Shown here: one piece after another, positions 1-5,924 of the stretch
Layout: each line of letters begins with the position of its first letter
Position numbering within the stretch: the first letter of the stretch is position 1
Assembly: GCA_009774345.1 (NCBI GenBank)
Contig: VSNR01000365.1
Location: 1,715 to 7,791 of the forward strand
DNA: 6,077 nucleotides
Reading direction: 5' to 3'
Origin: Lachnospiraceae bacterium
GTDB taxonomy: Bacteria > Bacillota > Clostridia > Lachnospirales > Lachnospiraceae
Position numbers and translations under genes: made by a program
The notes under the pieces: model-generated
Databases searched by the model: none
What the model was told of the DNA's origin: nothing
The model's input: the letters and a program-made list of their open reading frames with translations, nothing else

Positions 1-170
1 TTGCTGGTATCGAAACTACTTAAATCCAAACTATCCAGATTTTCACATCCTGAAAACATGTAAGACATATCTGTTACTTTGCCGGTATCGAAACTACTTA
101 AATCCAAATTATTTAGATTTTTACATCCTGAAAACATGCTTCTCATATTTGTAATATTACTAGTATCAAG
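1..170 (-). repeat. DUF285 repeat array 4, cut by the window edge
   Basis: Units begin at residues 1117 and 1143, and a third starts at residue 1169. At DNA level 1-60 and 79-138 match at about 55 of 60 bases, the closest adjacent pair of units I noticed, which points to a recent duplication or gene conversion. The array continues beyond the window. Confidence 0.85.
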
Positions 171-3100
171 ATTACTCAAATCTATACTTGTCAAATTCTC
201 ACAAAACATAAATATATTAGATGCATTTGTCATGCCTTTGACATTTAATTCCGCTGTGGTAATCACATCACGATACTCATACCATTGTGGCGCATCTGTA
301 GATTCATAATCCGTCACATTTCCAGTTCCGGTAACTGTTAATTTTCCATTTGTATCAATCTTCCATTCAATATCACCAAATGTATCCTGTACAAGAACAC
401 CTTCGATCTCCGCCTTTTTCAGTACAATACTATCCGTTTCCTTAGGCAGTTGTGTATATTGGTTATTATTGGCATCATACCAGACAGCTCTTCCCGGCAG
501 CAGCACATTTTCCTCTTCCGGCACATTTTTAGGAGTATGAATTTCTTTCAAGGCAATACAAGCCTCAAACATCTCATCCATACCCGTTTCATAGTATCCA
601 TCTGATTCAACTCCTACAGACTCGACATTAAAACTACTCAGATCAATACTTGTAAGACGACTGCATCCGTAAAACATATAACTCATATCGGTTACACTGC
701 TTGTATCAAAACTACTTAAATCCACCGTCGTCAAATTCTTACAGCCAGAAAAGACACCGTTCATATTCGTTACATCTCGCGTGTCAAAACTGCTTAAATC
801 AATACTTGTCAGTTTCGTACATCTTTCAAACATTCGATCTATGCGCTCAAGATTCTCAGTATTAAAATGATTGAAGTCTATGCTTTCCAAGTTCTCACAG
901 CCACTAAACATATAAGACGTACTAACTAATTGACTGGTATCAAAATTGCTTAAATCCACCGCCGTCAGATTTCCGCAGTCCCAGAACATTCCTCCTGCAT
1001 CAGTCATGCCTGTCACCGTAATCTCTGCTGTTTTTATTGTTTCCCGATCATCAAACCATGGCGCTCTATAGGTATCTACATAGCTACCATTTCCAGCAGG
1101 TGCAAAGTCTCCGACACCAGTTACTCTTAACTTTCCATTTGCGTTAATCGTCCAAGTAATGTCATTTCCGTCTTCTTGATACGTCCCCTGTTTAACAATT
1201 TCTGCTTCCTTTGTCAATACAATACTCTCTTTGCCCTTTGGCAGCTCAGTATAGACGTTGCCTTCTGGATCCTGCCATACTCCCTTTTGAGGCAGTGCGA
1301 TTGATAATGACAGATTATATGGCGTGTTGATCTGCGTAAGTGACTCACACCCTGAAATCATAGTTTCTACATTTTTCTCACTCTCTATATTGCCAAAATA
1401 AAAACCTCTTAAATCTAAAGACTTTAGTTTAAGGCAGCCTCCAAACATATACGACATGTCCATCGCTCCCGTCTCAAATCCACTTAGATTCAGGCTTTCT
1501 AGGTTATTGCAGTCTGAAAACATATCACGCATGTAGCCAACATGTCCTGTGCTAAACGAAGTTACGTCCAAACTTACTAACCCGCTACATCCATGAAACA
1601 TTCCCTCCATGCTACCTACCATTCCAGTATTAAAATTACTTAAATCTAAATTTGTAAGCCCGTTACAGCCACTAAACATAAGTTCCATGTTTCCCACTTT
1701 GCTAGTATCAAATCCACTTACATCTAAGTTTGTCAGACTATTGCAGCCGAGAAACATAGCCGCCATGTCCTCTACATTGCTCGTATTAAAACCACTTACA
1801 TCCAAATTCTTTAAACAATGACAATGATAAAACATATCCATCATACTTCTTACATTGCTTGTATCAAAGCCACTCACATCCAGATTAGTAAGACTCTCAC
1901 ATTGATAAAACATCCCTTCCATTGTTGTTATAGAATGGGTATCCAGCTCACTTACATCTGCCTCGATCATTTTATTGCAGTCATAAAACATATACCTTGC
2001 GTCTGTCATTCCCTGCACATGAATCTCAGCGCTGATGATAGAATTTCGAAAATCATACCATGGCGCCCTTGACCGTTGTTGATACGATGCAGCGCTTGCA
2101 AAATTTCCAGTTCCTGAAACTGTTAATTTTCCATCATTATCAATCACCCAGGTAATATCATTGTCTTCTTCTTTGTACTGTCCTTGTGCGATAACTCCCT
2201 CTAGCTCTGCTCTTGTCAGTGTGATGCTTTCTGATTTTTTAGGAAGCTCTGTATACTTACTGCCATCTGAGCCGTTCCATAAAGTACCTCGCGGCAGACT
2301 TGGCGACTCAGTTTCCGGTACATTTCGCGGCGCTTTGATTTCACTGAGTGCAATACAGCTGATAAACATATCCTGCATACCTGAACCATCATATGTATCA
2401 ATTTTCTGACATGCACTGCTGACATCAAAACTGCTCATATCCACATATGTTAGATTACTGCACCCAATAAACATTTCCCCCATATTAATCACTTTGCTGG
2501 TATCAAAGCTGCTAAGGTCTAAACTCTCCAAATTTTTACATTCCATAAACATTTGAGTCATATGCTCTACATTACTGGTATTAAAACTGCTTAAATCAAG
2601 ATTTTTAAGGTTCTCGCAATATCCAAACATGCGATCCATGAACACTATCTGACTGGTATCGAAATGACTTAAATCAATCTCTGTCATATTCCAGCATCCA
2701 TCAAACATATAGCGTGCATCTGTCATTCCCTTAACATCAACTGACGCACTCTTAATAGCATTGTTAAACTGACTCCATGGCGCTCTTGTTCCCCAATTAC
2801 TAGCTGGCGCAAAATCCCCAGTACCTGTCACAGTCAGCTTCCCATCCAGATCAATTATCCAAGTAATATTTTCATACGTCCCCTGCGCGATCACATCCTC
2901 CGCAAGCACTTCCTGCGTTTCACTCTCCTGCACTTCCGTCTCTGTCTCGGTCTCGCCAGTCAGTGTCTCCTCGGTCGTCTCTTCCGCAGTCGTCTCCTCT
3001 GTCTGTGTCTCCTCCACTTCTGCGGTTTCTGTCACAGTCTCTACCGATGAAGTCTCCTCTGTCCGTGTCTCCTCTACTACTGCGGTCTCTGTCACGGTCT

Positions 3101-3518
3101 CTGCCGACGAGGCGTTTTCCGTCTTAGATTCTTCTACACTTGTCTTTTCCTCTGTACGTTCTTCGATTGTACTTTCTTCGGGCTCAGACGCTGTTCCCTG
3201 CGTTGTACGCTCCTCTGCGCTTTCTGTCTCGCTTGACACAGACTCCGCTGACGCTTGAGATTCGGTCTCCTTTGTGGTCTCTTCCACTTTTGATTCAGCC
3301 GCAGACTCCGCCGACGCTGTTGATTTTTCCTGATCTGTACCCTCTTTTGTTTCTTTTTCCGTTTCTTTTTCCGTATCTTTTATTAAATTTTCTTCGATTG
3401 TCTCAGCCGCCGCTGTGCTCTCCGCCGCGGAGACACTCATCCCTGCATCTGTCAGCACCATCGCCGTGCTCAGCAGCATACAGAGTGTCCTTTTTGCATA
3501 TTTACTCCATTTTCCCAC
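1..3518 (-). CDS. Large secreted surface protein with DUF285/BspA-type 26-residue repeats (3' end beyond window)
   Basis: An open frame runs from a GTG at 3518 to the window edge: 1172 complete codons (3518 to 3) and no stop. Residues 1-31 form a signal peptide and 33 to about 208 a Glu/Thr/Ser stalk. Four supermodules follow, starting near residues 213, 446, 778 and 1045. Each has a header with an I-T-W-x-I-D, G-K-L-T-V-T-G-T-G and A-P-W pattern, then 26-residue repeats carrying F-D-T-S-x-V, M-F-x-x-C and L-D-L-S. These match the known bacterial surface 26-residue repeat (DUF285, TIGR02167-like). Each complete module ends in a cap repeat and a linker with Y-T-E-L-P-K or Y-T-Q-L-P-K. The GTG is chosen because G-G-A-A-G-G-G-A-G lies 7 bases upstream; a TTG at 3563 in the same frame is a weaker alternative, and the frame is closed by TAG 22 codons upstream of the GTG. 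A surface adhesin or binding role is inferred from the family. The wall anchor would lie off-window. Confidence 0.95.
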   Translation of the reverse strand, partial: MGKWSKYAKRTLCMLLSTAMVLTDAGMSVSAAESTAAAETIEENLIKDTEKETEKETKEGTDQEKSTASAESAAESKVEETTKETESQASAESVSSETESAEERTTQGTASEPEESTIEERTEEKTSVEESKTENASSAETVTETAVVEETRTEETSSVETVTETAEVEETQTEETTAEETTEETLTGETETETEVQESETQEVLAEDVIAQGTYENITWIIDLDGKLTVTGTGDFAPASNWGTRAPWSQFNNAIKSASVDVKGMTDARYMFDGCWNMTEIDLSHFDTSQIVFMDRMFGYCENLKNLDLSSFNTSNVEHMTQMFMECKNLESLDLSSFDTSKVINMGEMFIGCSNLTYVDMSSFDVSSACQKIDTYDGSGMQDMFISCIALSEIKAPRNVPETESPSLPRGTLWNGSDGSKYTELPKKSESITLTRAELEGVIAQGQYKEEDNDITWVIDNDGKLTVSGTGNFASAASYQQRSRAPWYDFRNSIISAEIHVQGMTDARYMFYDCNKMIEADVSELDTHSITTMEGMFYQCESLTNLDVSGFDTSNVRSMMDMFYHCHCLKNLDVSGFNTSNVEDMAAMFLGCNSLTNLDVSGFDTSKVGNMELMFSGCNGLTNLDLSNFNTGMVGSMEGMFHGCSGLVSLDVTSFSTGHVGYMRDMFSDCNNLESLNLSGFETGAMDMSYMFGGCLKLKSLDLRGFYFGNIESEKNVETMISGCESLTQINTPYNLSLSIALPQKGVWQDPEGNVYTELPKGKESIVLTKEAEIVKQGTYQEDGNDITWTINANGKLRVTGVGDFAPAGNGSYVDTYRAPWFDDRETIKTAEITVTGMTDAGGMFWDCGNLTAVDLSNFDTSQLVSTSYMFSGCENLESIDFNHFNTENLERIDRMFERCTKLTSIDLSSFDTRDVTNMNGVFSGCKNLTTVDLSSFDTSSVTDMSYMFYGCSRLTSIDLSSFNVESVGVESDGYYETGMDEMFEACIALKEIHTPKNVPEEENVLLPGRAVWYDANNNQYTQLPKETDSIVLKKAEIEGVLVQDTFGDIEWKIDTNGKLTVTGTGNVTDYESTDAPQWYEYRDVITTAELNVKGMTNASNIFMFCENLTSIDLSNLDTSNITNMRSMFSGCKNLNNLDLSSFDTGKVTDMSYMFSGCENLDSLDLSSFDTS
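516..944 (-). repeat. DUF285 repeat array 3 (four units plus cap)
   Basis: Units begin at residues 859, 885, 911 and 937, each 26 residues long. The cap at residues 963-1001 has the same insertion style as the cap of array 1 (D-G-Y-Y-E-T-G-M) and ends in T-P-K-N-V-P-E. Confidence 0.9.
1314..1946 (-). repeat. DUF285 repeat array 2 (seven units plus cap), the longest visible
   Basis: Units begin at residues 525, 551, 577, 603, 629, 655 and 681. All are 26 residues except the seventh, which is 25: it reads F-E-T-G-A-M-D-M and so lacks one codon. The cap starts at residue 706 and is atypical, with M-I-S-G-C in place of M-F-x-x-C. Array 2 has seven units, against three and four in the other complete arrays, which suggests growth by unit duplication. 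Confidence 0.9.
2313..2663 (-). repeat. DUF285 repeat array 1 (three 26-residue units plus cap)
   Basis: Units begin at residues 286, 312 and 338 with exact 78-bp spacing. The cap unit begins at residue 364 and carries an insertion containing D-G-S-G-M before M-F-I-S-C. It ends in A-P-R-N-V-P-E, where the linker to module 2 starts. Confidence 0.9.
2895..3425 (-). other. Acidic Glu/Thr/Ser stalk region of the surface protein
   Basis: Residues 32 to about 208 are low complexity and dominated by Glu, Thr, Ser and Ala, with short recurring units such as E-K-E-T, V-E-E-T and T-E-E-T. Such segments usually form an extended, poorly folded spacer that lifts the binding modules away from the cell wall, and the many Thr/Ser residues could be glycosylated. 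Both roles are inference. On the opposite strand this stretch creates a long spurious open frame. Confidence 0.8.
2992..3111 (-). repeat. 60-bp tandem duplication inside the stalk
   Basis: Two copies, 2992-3051 and 3052-3111, are roughly 80-85% identical by eye. Each encodes a 20-residue unit containing V-E-E-T-x-T-E-E-T and E-T-V-T-E-T-A. The period is a multiple of three, so changes in copy number would lengthen or shorten the stalk without breaking the frame. Confidence 0.8.
3426..3518 (-). other. Sec signal peptide of the surface protein
   Basis: Residues 1-31 show a basic start (K3, K6, K9, R10), a hydrophobic core from about 11 to 22 (T-L-C-M-L-L-S-T-A-M-V-L) and a small-residue end, S-V-S-A-A-E. 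Cleavage is most likely after A31, or after A32. Cys13 lies inside the hydrophobic core and the segment does not look like a lipobox, so this is read as a standard signal peptide and not a lipoprotein signal. Confidence 0.85.
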
Positions 3519-3525
3519 GATCTTT

Positions 3526-3534
3526 CTCCCTTCC
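3526..3534 (-). promoter_or_regulatory. Ribosome binding site of the surface protein gene
   Basis: On the minus strand this reads G-G-A-A-G-G-G-A-G, with 7 bases before the GTG at 3518. The strength and spacing of this site decide the non-ATG start. Confidence 0.8.
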
Positions 3535-3643
3535 TTATGAAAATAACTTATCGTAAACGGCAAATATTTTTGTCCTCCAATACGCTACCCGCCCCTGAAT
3601 CCTATTCTTTTCGCAGCGTGCCTGCGCACTTCATTATCACAAC

Positions 3644-3703
3644 AAAAGACCATGTACCCGACAAAAATGCTGCGCATTTCCGTCAAAGTACATGGTCTAT
3701 TTT
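3644..3703 (-). terminator. Long imperfect hairpin 2, possible bidirectional terminator or RNA structure
   Basis: An 11-bp perfect outer stem pairs 3647-3657 (A-G-A-C-C-A-T-G-T-A-C) with 3688-3698. Inside it are a 3-bp stem (3660-3662 with 3682-3684) and a 6-bp stem (3665-3670 with 3674-3679) around a TGC loop. Small internal loops separate the stems. On the minus strand the 3' arm is followed by T4 then G; on the plus strand it is followed by A then five T. The nested form is more elaborate than a typical terminator, so an RNA regulatory role or a dispersed repeat element is also possible. Confidence 0.55.
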
Positions 3704-3720
3704 TATAAAACCCACCACGA

Positions 3721-3751
3721 TAAAAAGACCAGATTATACTAAGTCTGGTCT
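3721..3751 (-). terminator. Intrinsic-terminator-like hairpin 1
   Basis: On the minus strand an 8-bp perfect stem, A-G-A-C-C-A-G-A (3751-3744) with T-C-T-G-G-T-C-T (3733-3726), closes a 10-base loop. The 3' arm runs straight into a run of T residues (3726-3722), the form of a Rho-independent terminator. It could end the ATPase transcript. It could also act as an attenuator if the promoter at 3855-3884 is active, because it lies about 100 bases downstream of that start. Confidence 0.6.
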
Positions 3752-3763
3752 GGTCTGGTCTGG
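3744..3763. repeat. Pentanucleotide tract (TCTGG)4
   Basis: Four perfect TCTGG units (CCAGA on the minus strand). The last minus-strand unit supplies part of the 5' arm of hairpin 1, and the other three are alternative partners for the same 3' arm. Tracts of this kind can change copy number by slipped-strand mispairing. Confidence 0.95.
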
Positions 3764-3854
3764 TAAGATTTTCCCTTACTTTCATCCTGAAGGCAGTACA
3801 TTTGTGTATAATTTTATATCATGGATTACCTGTCTGAATTATTTTCTTACTATG

Positions 3855-3884
3855 AGTATACCCGCTATATACTTCTGATGTCAA
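3855..3884 (-). promoter_or_regulatory. Near-consensus sigma-A promoter downstream of the ATPase gene
   Basis: On the minus strand -35 TTGACA (3884-3879) matches the consensus perfectly. An 18-base spacer follows, then -10 TATACT (3860-3855), five of six. It points towards the surface protein gene and lies only 28 bases beyond the ATPase stop codon. It is the best promoter match in the window. Confidence 0.65.
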
Positions 3885-3888
3885 CTAC

Positions 3889-3913
3889 AAAAAAGGTTTT
3901 TTATGGTCCTTTT
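3889..3913 (-). terminator. Weak terminator-like hairpin at the ATPase stop codon
   Basis: On the minus strand A-A-A-A-G-G (3913-3908) can pair with C-C-T-T-T-T (3896-3891), with extra T residues after it. Only two G-C pairs are present and the stop codon overlaps the stem, so termination here would be inefficient at best. Confidence 0.25.
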
Positions 3914-5669
3914 ATCCTATCAGGCATTCTTTCCCTCTGAATGCAAACCCATATTTATGAATCTGTTTCGGGAAAAATCCGTCTGCGATCAGCTTGGCAT
4001 CATATAGTTTTTCGTCAATCTGGGCATGAGCGTTTGCAACTGTCTGCGCAAGGTCTTTTTCCTTCAATGGTTTGTGCACTTTAAACTCAATGATGTATGC
4101 GTCATCACATTCCCTGTTTTTGGGGCTTAGCATAATATCATAGCGGCCAAAACCGCTCTCCCGATTGGATGTGATCTCAAATCTTCCTGACAGATCAACC
4201 ATCAGTCCAAGCACAAAACCATGATAAAACCGTTCTGGCGCATCGTCGTCCGATACCCCTTTGGCGATATCAAAGCTCGAAAAGCTGTGCCGCGCGATTT
4301 TATTCATAAATTCATTCATCCCTTCCACATCGTTTAGGAGGAGCGCCTTGATGAAATTATTGTATGACGCCTCAGCATTTCCGCCAAACCAGTTTTTGAC
4401 CATTTTTCTAAACATCCGTCTTGTTTCAAGGTTCGTGATGGTAAGCGTGTACCAGACATCCCCTTCCTCCCCTACGCCTTCCTCGTCGGCATCCAGTGTT
4501 CTCACTGCTAATACTTTCAGACAGCCTGTTGCGAGCAGGAGGCTCCACACGGCGTCTGCGCTGCCGTTTAGCTGGTCAAACACAATCTTTTCGTCAATTT
4601 CCGCCTCAAAGCTTTTTCCCTGAAGAAGGTCTTCCATGATCTGTTTGATGTATGGCGTTCCTTCCTGAATCAGCTGATTGACAAGTCCGTTCCCGCTCGT
4701 GTTTGACCAGTAGGTATCATATTTTCCTTTTTCGTTTAAAAAGGACACAATGGACCATGGATTATAGATATCCTTACAAGTGCCGAATGTAAATCCGTCA
4801 TACCACCTTTTTACTTTCTCTTTCTGCTCTCCCAGTCCGGCATCTTCAAGTGCTGTAAAAACTTCCTTTTCTGTAAATCCAAAAAATGTCATATATTTAT
4901 CAGAAGTTGTTGTGATGACATTCAGGTTATTCATGCCAGTAAAGATACTTTCTAATGGTTCACGAAGTGAGACATTTGGAACCCGGGTAATTCCTGTGAT
5001 CAATCCACGCTCAAGGTATTTGTTTGTCTTAAACGTTGAATTGTACAAAGCACTGAAAAATTGAACTGCCTCCTCCCAGTATCCTGAAATCCATGCAGCC
5101 TGCATTGGCGTGTCATACTCATCTAAAATAATGATTACTTTCTTACCATGATAGTTCTGCATAAAACCTGCCATTGAACGTATCGCATCAACAGCCAGCT
5201 GCGCATCAATCCCTGGTTTTATATGATGATAATATTCCTGCTCTTTTTCGTTCAACAGGCTGCCTTTCAACAGATAATCATTCTCGTTATATAACTCCGT
5301 AATCACATGCGTAATCCTGAAAACCATCTCCTCATATGTTGCTGCTTTGACATTGGCAAAGCTCAAAAAGATTACCGGAAAAGTACCCTGTAGCTTCCTG
5401 TACTTATACTCCCCGTCAGGAGATTTTTCCTCCCATATGGACAGCCCTTCGAACAGATCACTTCTATCTGTGTACTTGTTAGAGAAAAAACACTCCGTCA
5501 TACTCATATTTAATGTCTTTCCAAACTTGCGCGGGCGTGTGATCAGCGTCACTTGGTCTGCATTTTCCCACCATTCCCTGATGAAATCTGTTTTATCAAT
5601 GTAAAAAATTTGCTGTGTTCTTACTGTCTCAAAGTCCTGATATCCAAGTCCTGCCCTGTGTTCATTCAT
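3912..5669 (-). CDS. AAA-ATPase-like protein with C-terminal PD-(D/E)XK nuclease-fold domain
   Basis: An intact protein of 585 residues. The N-terminal half matches the AAA-ATPase_like family (PF09820): G-Y-Q-D-F near 9-13, D-K-T at 25-27, a family-style P-loop R-P-R-K-F-G-K-T at 45-52, Walker B I-I-I-L-D-E-Y-D at 179-186, G-I-T-R at 226-229, W-Y-D-G-F at 289-293, Y-N-P-W-S at 302-306 and Y-W-S-N-T-S-G-N at 320-327. The C-terminus matches PDDEXK_9 (PF08011, formerly DUF1703): E-R-F-Y-H-G-F at 479-485, then D511, E528 and K530 in Y-D-I-M-L and I-I-E-F-K-V, so the presumed nuclease residues are present. No signal peptide or membrane segment is seen, and a cytoplasmic site is inferred. ATG 5669 is chosen for its G-G-G-G-G site 7 bases upstream; the GTG at 5720, in the same frame, falls inside the -35 box. 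Biological role and substrate are unknown; these proteins are often multicopy in gut bacteria. Confidence 0.95.
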   Translation of the reverse strand: MNEHRAGLGYQDFETVRTQQIFYIDKTDFIREWWENADQVTLITRPRKFGKTLNMSMTECFFSNKYTDRSDLFEGLSIWEEKSPDGEYKYRKLQGTFPVIFLSFANVKAATYEEMVFRITHVITELYNENDYLLKGSLLNEKEQEYYHHIKPGIDAQLAVDAIRSMAGFMQNYHGKKVIIILDEYDTPMQAAWISGYWEEAVQFFSALYNSTFKTNKYLERGLITGITRVPNVSLREPLESIFTGMNNLNVITTTSDKYMTFFGFTEKEVFTALEDAGLGEQKEKVKRWYDGFTFGTCKDIYNPWSIVSFLNEKGKYDTYWSNTSGNGLVNQLIQEGTPYIKQIMEDLLQGKSFEAEIDEKIVFDQLNGSADAVWSLLLATGCLKVLAVRTLDADEEGVGEEGDVWYTLTITNLETRRMFRKMVKNWFGGNAEASYNNFIKALLLNDVEGMNEFMNKIARHSFSSFDIAKGVSDDDAPERFYHGFVLGLMVDLSGRFEITSNRESGFGRYDIMLSPKNRECDDAYIIEFKVHKPLKEKDLAQTVANAHAQIDEKLYDAKLIADGFFPKQIHKYGFAFRGKECLIG

Positions 5670-5676
5670 ATGATAT

Positions 5677-5683
5677 CCCCCTT
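5677..5683 (-). promoter_or_regulatory. Ribosome binding site of the ATPase gene
   Basis: On the minus strand this reads A-A-G-G-G-G-G, ending 7 bases before ATG 5669. It supports the internal ATG over the longer frame from GTG 5720, which has no comparable site. Confidence 0.75.
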
Positions 5684-5693
5684 TTCTGTTACC

Positions 5694-5722
5694 AGTATAC
5701 ACGATACAAACTTTTTTCACAA
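5694..5722 (-). promoter_or_regulatory. Promoter of the ATPase gene
   Basis: On the minus strand -35 TTGTGA (5722-5717) matches four of six. A 17-base spacer follows, then -10 TATACT (5699-5694), five of six. RNA would begin near 5687, just ahead of the ribosome binding site, giving a leader of under 20 bases. The -35 box overlaps the TGA that ends the upstream remnant. Confidence 0.5.
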
Positions 5723-5898
5723 TATCAGATTCCCTCTCACATCCGCCATTATCCTGTCATTCACCGCTGTCTGTCCATATATCCAAGGAATCCACATTTA
5801 GAATCTGCATATAGATAGATTTCCAGCTCTGCCCTGCTATTTTGGGAAATGCGAGCAAGACTGTATGTCGTTTTTAGATCAGTACCAATTATTGTCAC
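5717..5898 (-). pseudogene. Small gene of unknown function, apparently frameshifted
   Basis: GTG 5898 follows G-G-G-A-G-G with a 5-base gap (5909-5904), a near-ideal translation start. The frame reads M-T-I-I-G-T-D-L-K, later S-L-A-R-I-S-Q-N-S-R-A-E-L-E-I-Y, to C-G-F at residues 35-37. It then continues only to L-G-Y-M-D-R-Q-R and stops at 5761 (45 residues). In the neighbouring frame from 5788 a well-formed continuation, P-W-I-Y-G-Q-T-A-V-N-D-R-I-M-A-D-V, runs 23 residues to TGA at 5717. One extra base near 5788 would join them into about 60 residues. No canonical slippery heptamer is present, so a one-base deletion or a sequencing error is more likely than programmed frameshifting. I cannot assign a family. 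The intact 45-residue product is the alternative reading. Confidence 0.5.
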
Positions 5899-5924
5899 TT
5901 TTTCCTCCCACGCATAGTATAATA

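Larger units (their letters stand above)
171..2882 (-). repeat. Four copies of a beta-type header domain that begins each supermodule
   Basis: Header copies lie at 2882-2664 (residues 213-285), 2183-1947 (446-524), 1187-945 (778-858) and 386-171 (1045-1116). The 26-residue arrays sit between them. Each copy has Q-G-T-Y or a variant, I-T-W (I-E-W in copy 4), the strand signature G-K-L-T-V-T-G-T-G or a near variant, a W-containing turn (A-P-W in copies 1-3, A-P-Q-W in copy 4), I-x-x-A-E-I-x-V and G-M-T-[DN]-A. The first repeat-like M-F-x-x-C segment follows; in copy 4 it reads I-F-M-F-C. Headers of this pattern are commonly found ahead of BspA-type leucine-rich repeats in Clostridia. Their function is unknown. 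Confidence 0.85.
3519..3848 (-). promoter_or_regulatory. Candidate structured 5' leader of the surface protein mRNA (or a short RNA plus terminators)
   Basis: If the promoter at 3855-3884 is used, RNA starts near 3848 and about 330 bases precede the GTG. In order, this RNA would contain an AT-rich start, the (CCAGA)4 tract (3763-3744), a terminator-like hairpin (3751-3726), a long imperfect hairpin (3698-3647), a small hairpin (3626-3612) and the ribosome binding site. No other convincing -35/-10 pair was found between 3640 and 3535. I recognise no known riboswitch class. Alternatively, transcription stops at a hairpin and the product is a separate RNA of about 125-205 bases. Confidence 0.45.

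Noticed and set aside
1..2700. Regular 78-bp repeats considered as a CRISPR array.
   Set aside because: The repeats are contiguous, diverged and in frame, and they encode a protein repeat. There are no short identical repeats with unique spacers.
79..3556. Plus-strand open frames opposite the surface protein gene (for example 79-309, 1609-1821, 1818-2072, 2161-2409, 3140-3556).
   Set aside because: They are antisense shadows of the repeats and of the Glu/Thr stalk. The minus-strand frame is continuous, has a signal peptide and matches a known repeat family.
5670..5720. GTG at 5720 as start of the ATPase protein (17 extra residues).
   Set aside because: It lies within the -35 box, has no ribosome binding site, and the extra residues are not part of the family's N-terminal motif. 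ATG 5669 has a strong site.
4261..5818. Plus-strand open frames within and beside the ATPase gene (4261-4623, 4780-5064, 5347-5604, 5553-5801, 5615-5818).
   Set aside because: Antisense to a gene with clear domain motifs, with no supporting ribosome binding sites or recognisable content.
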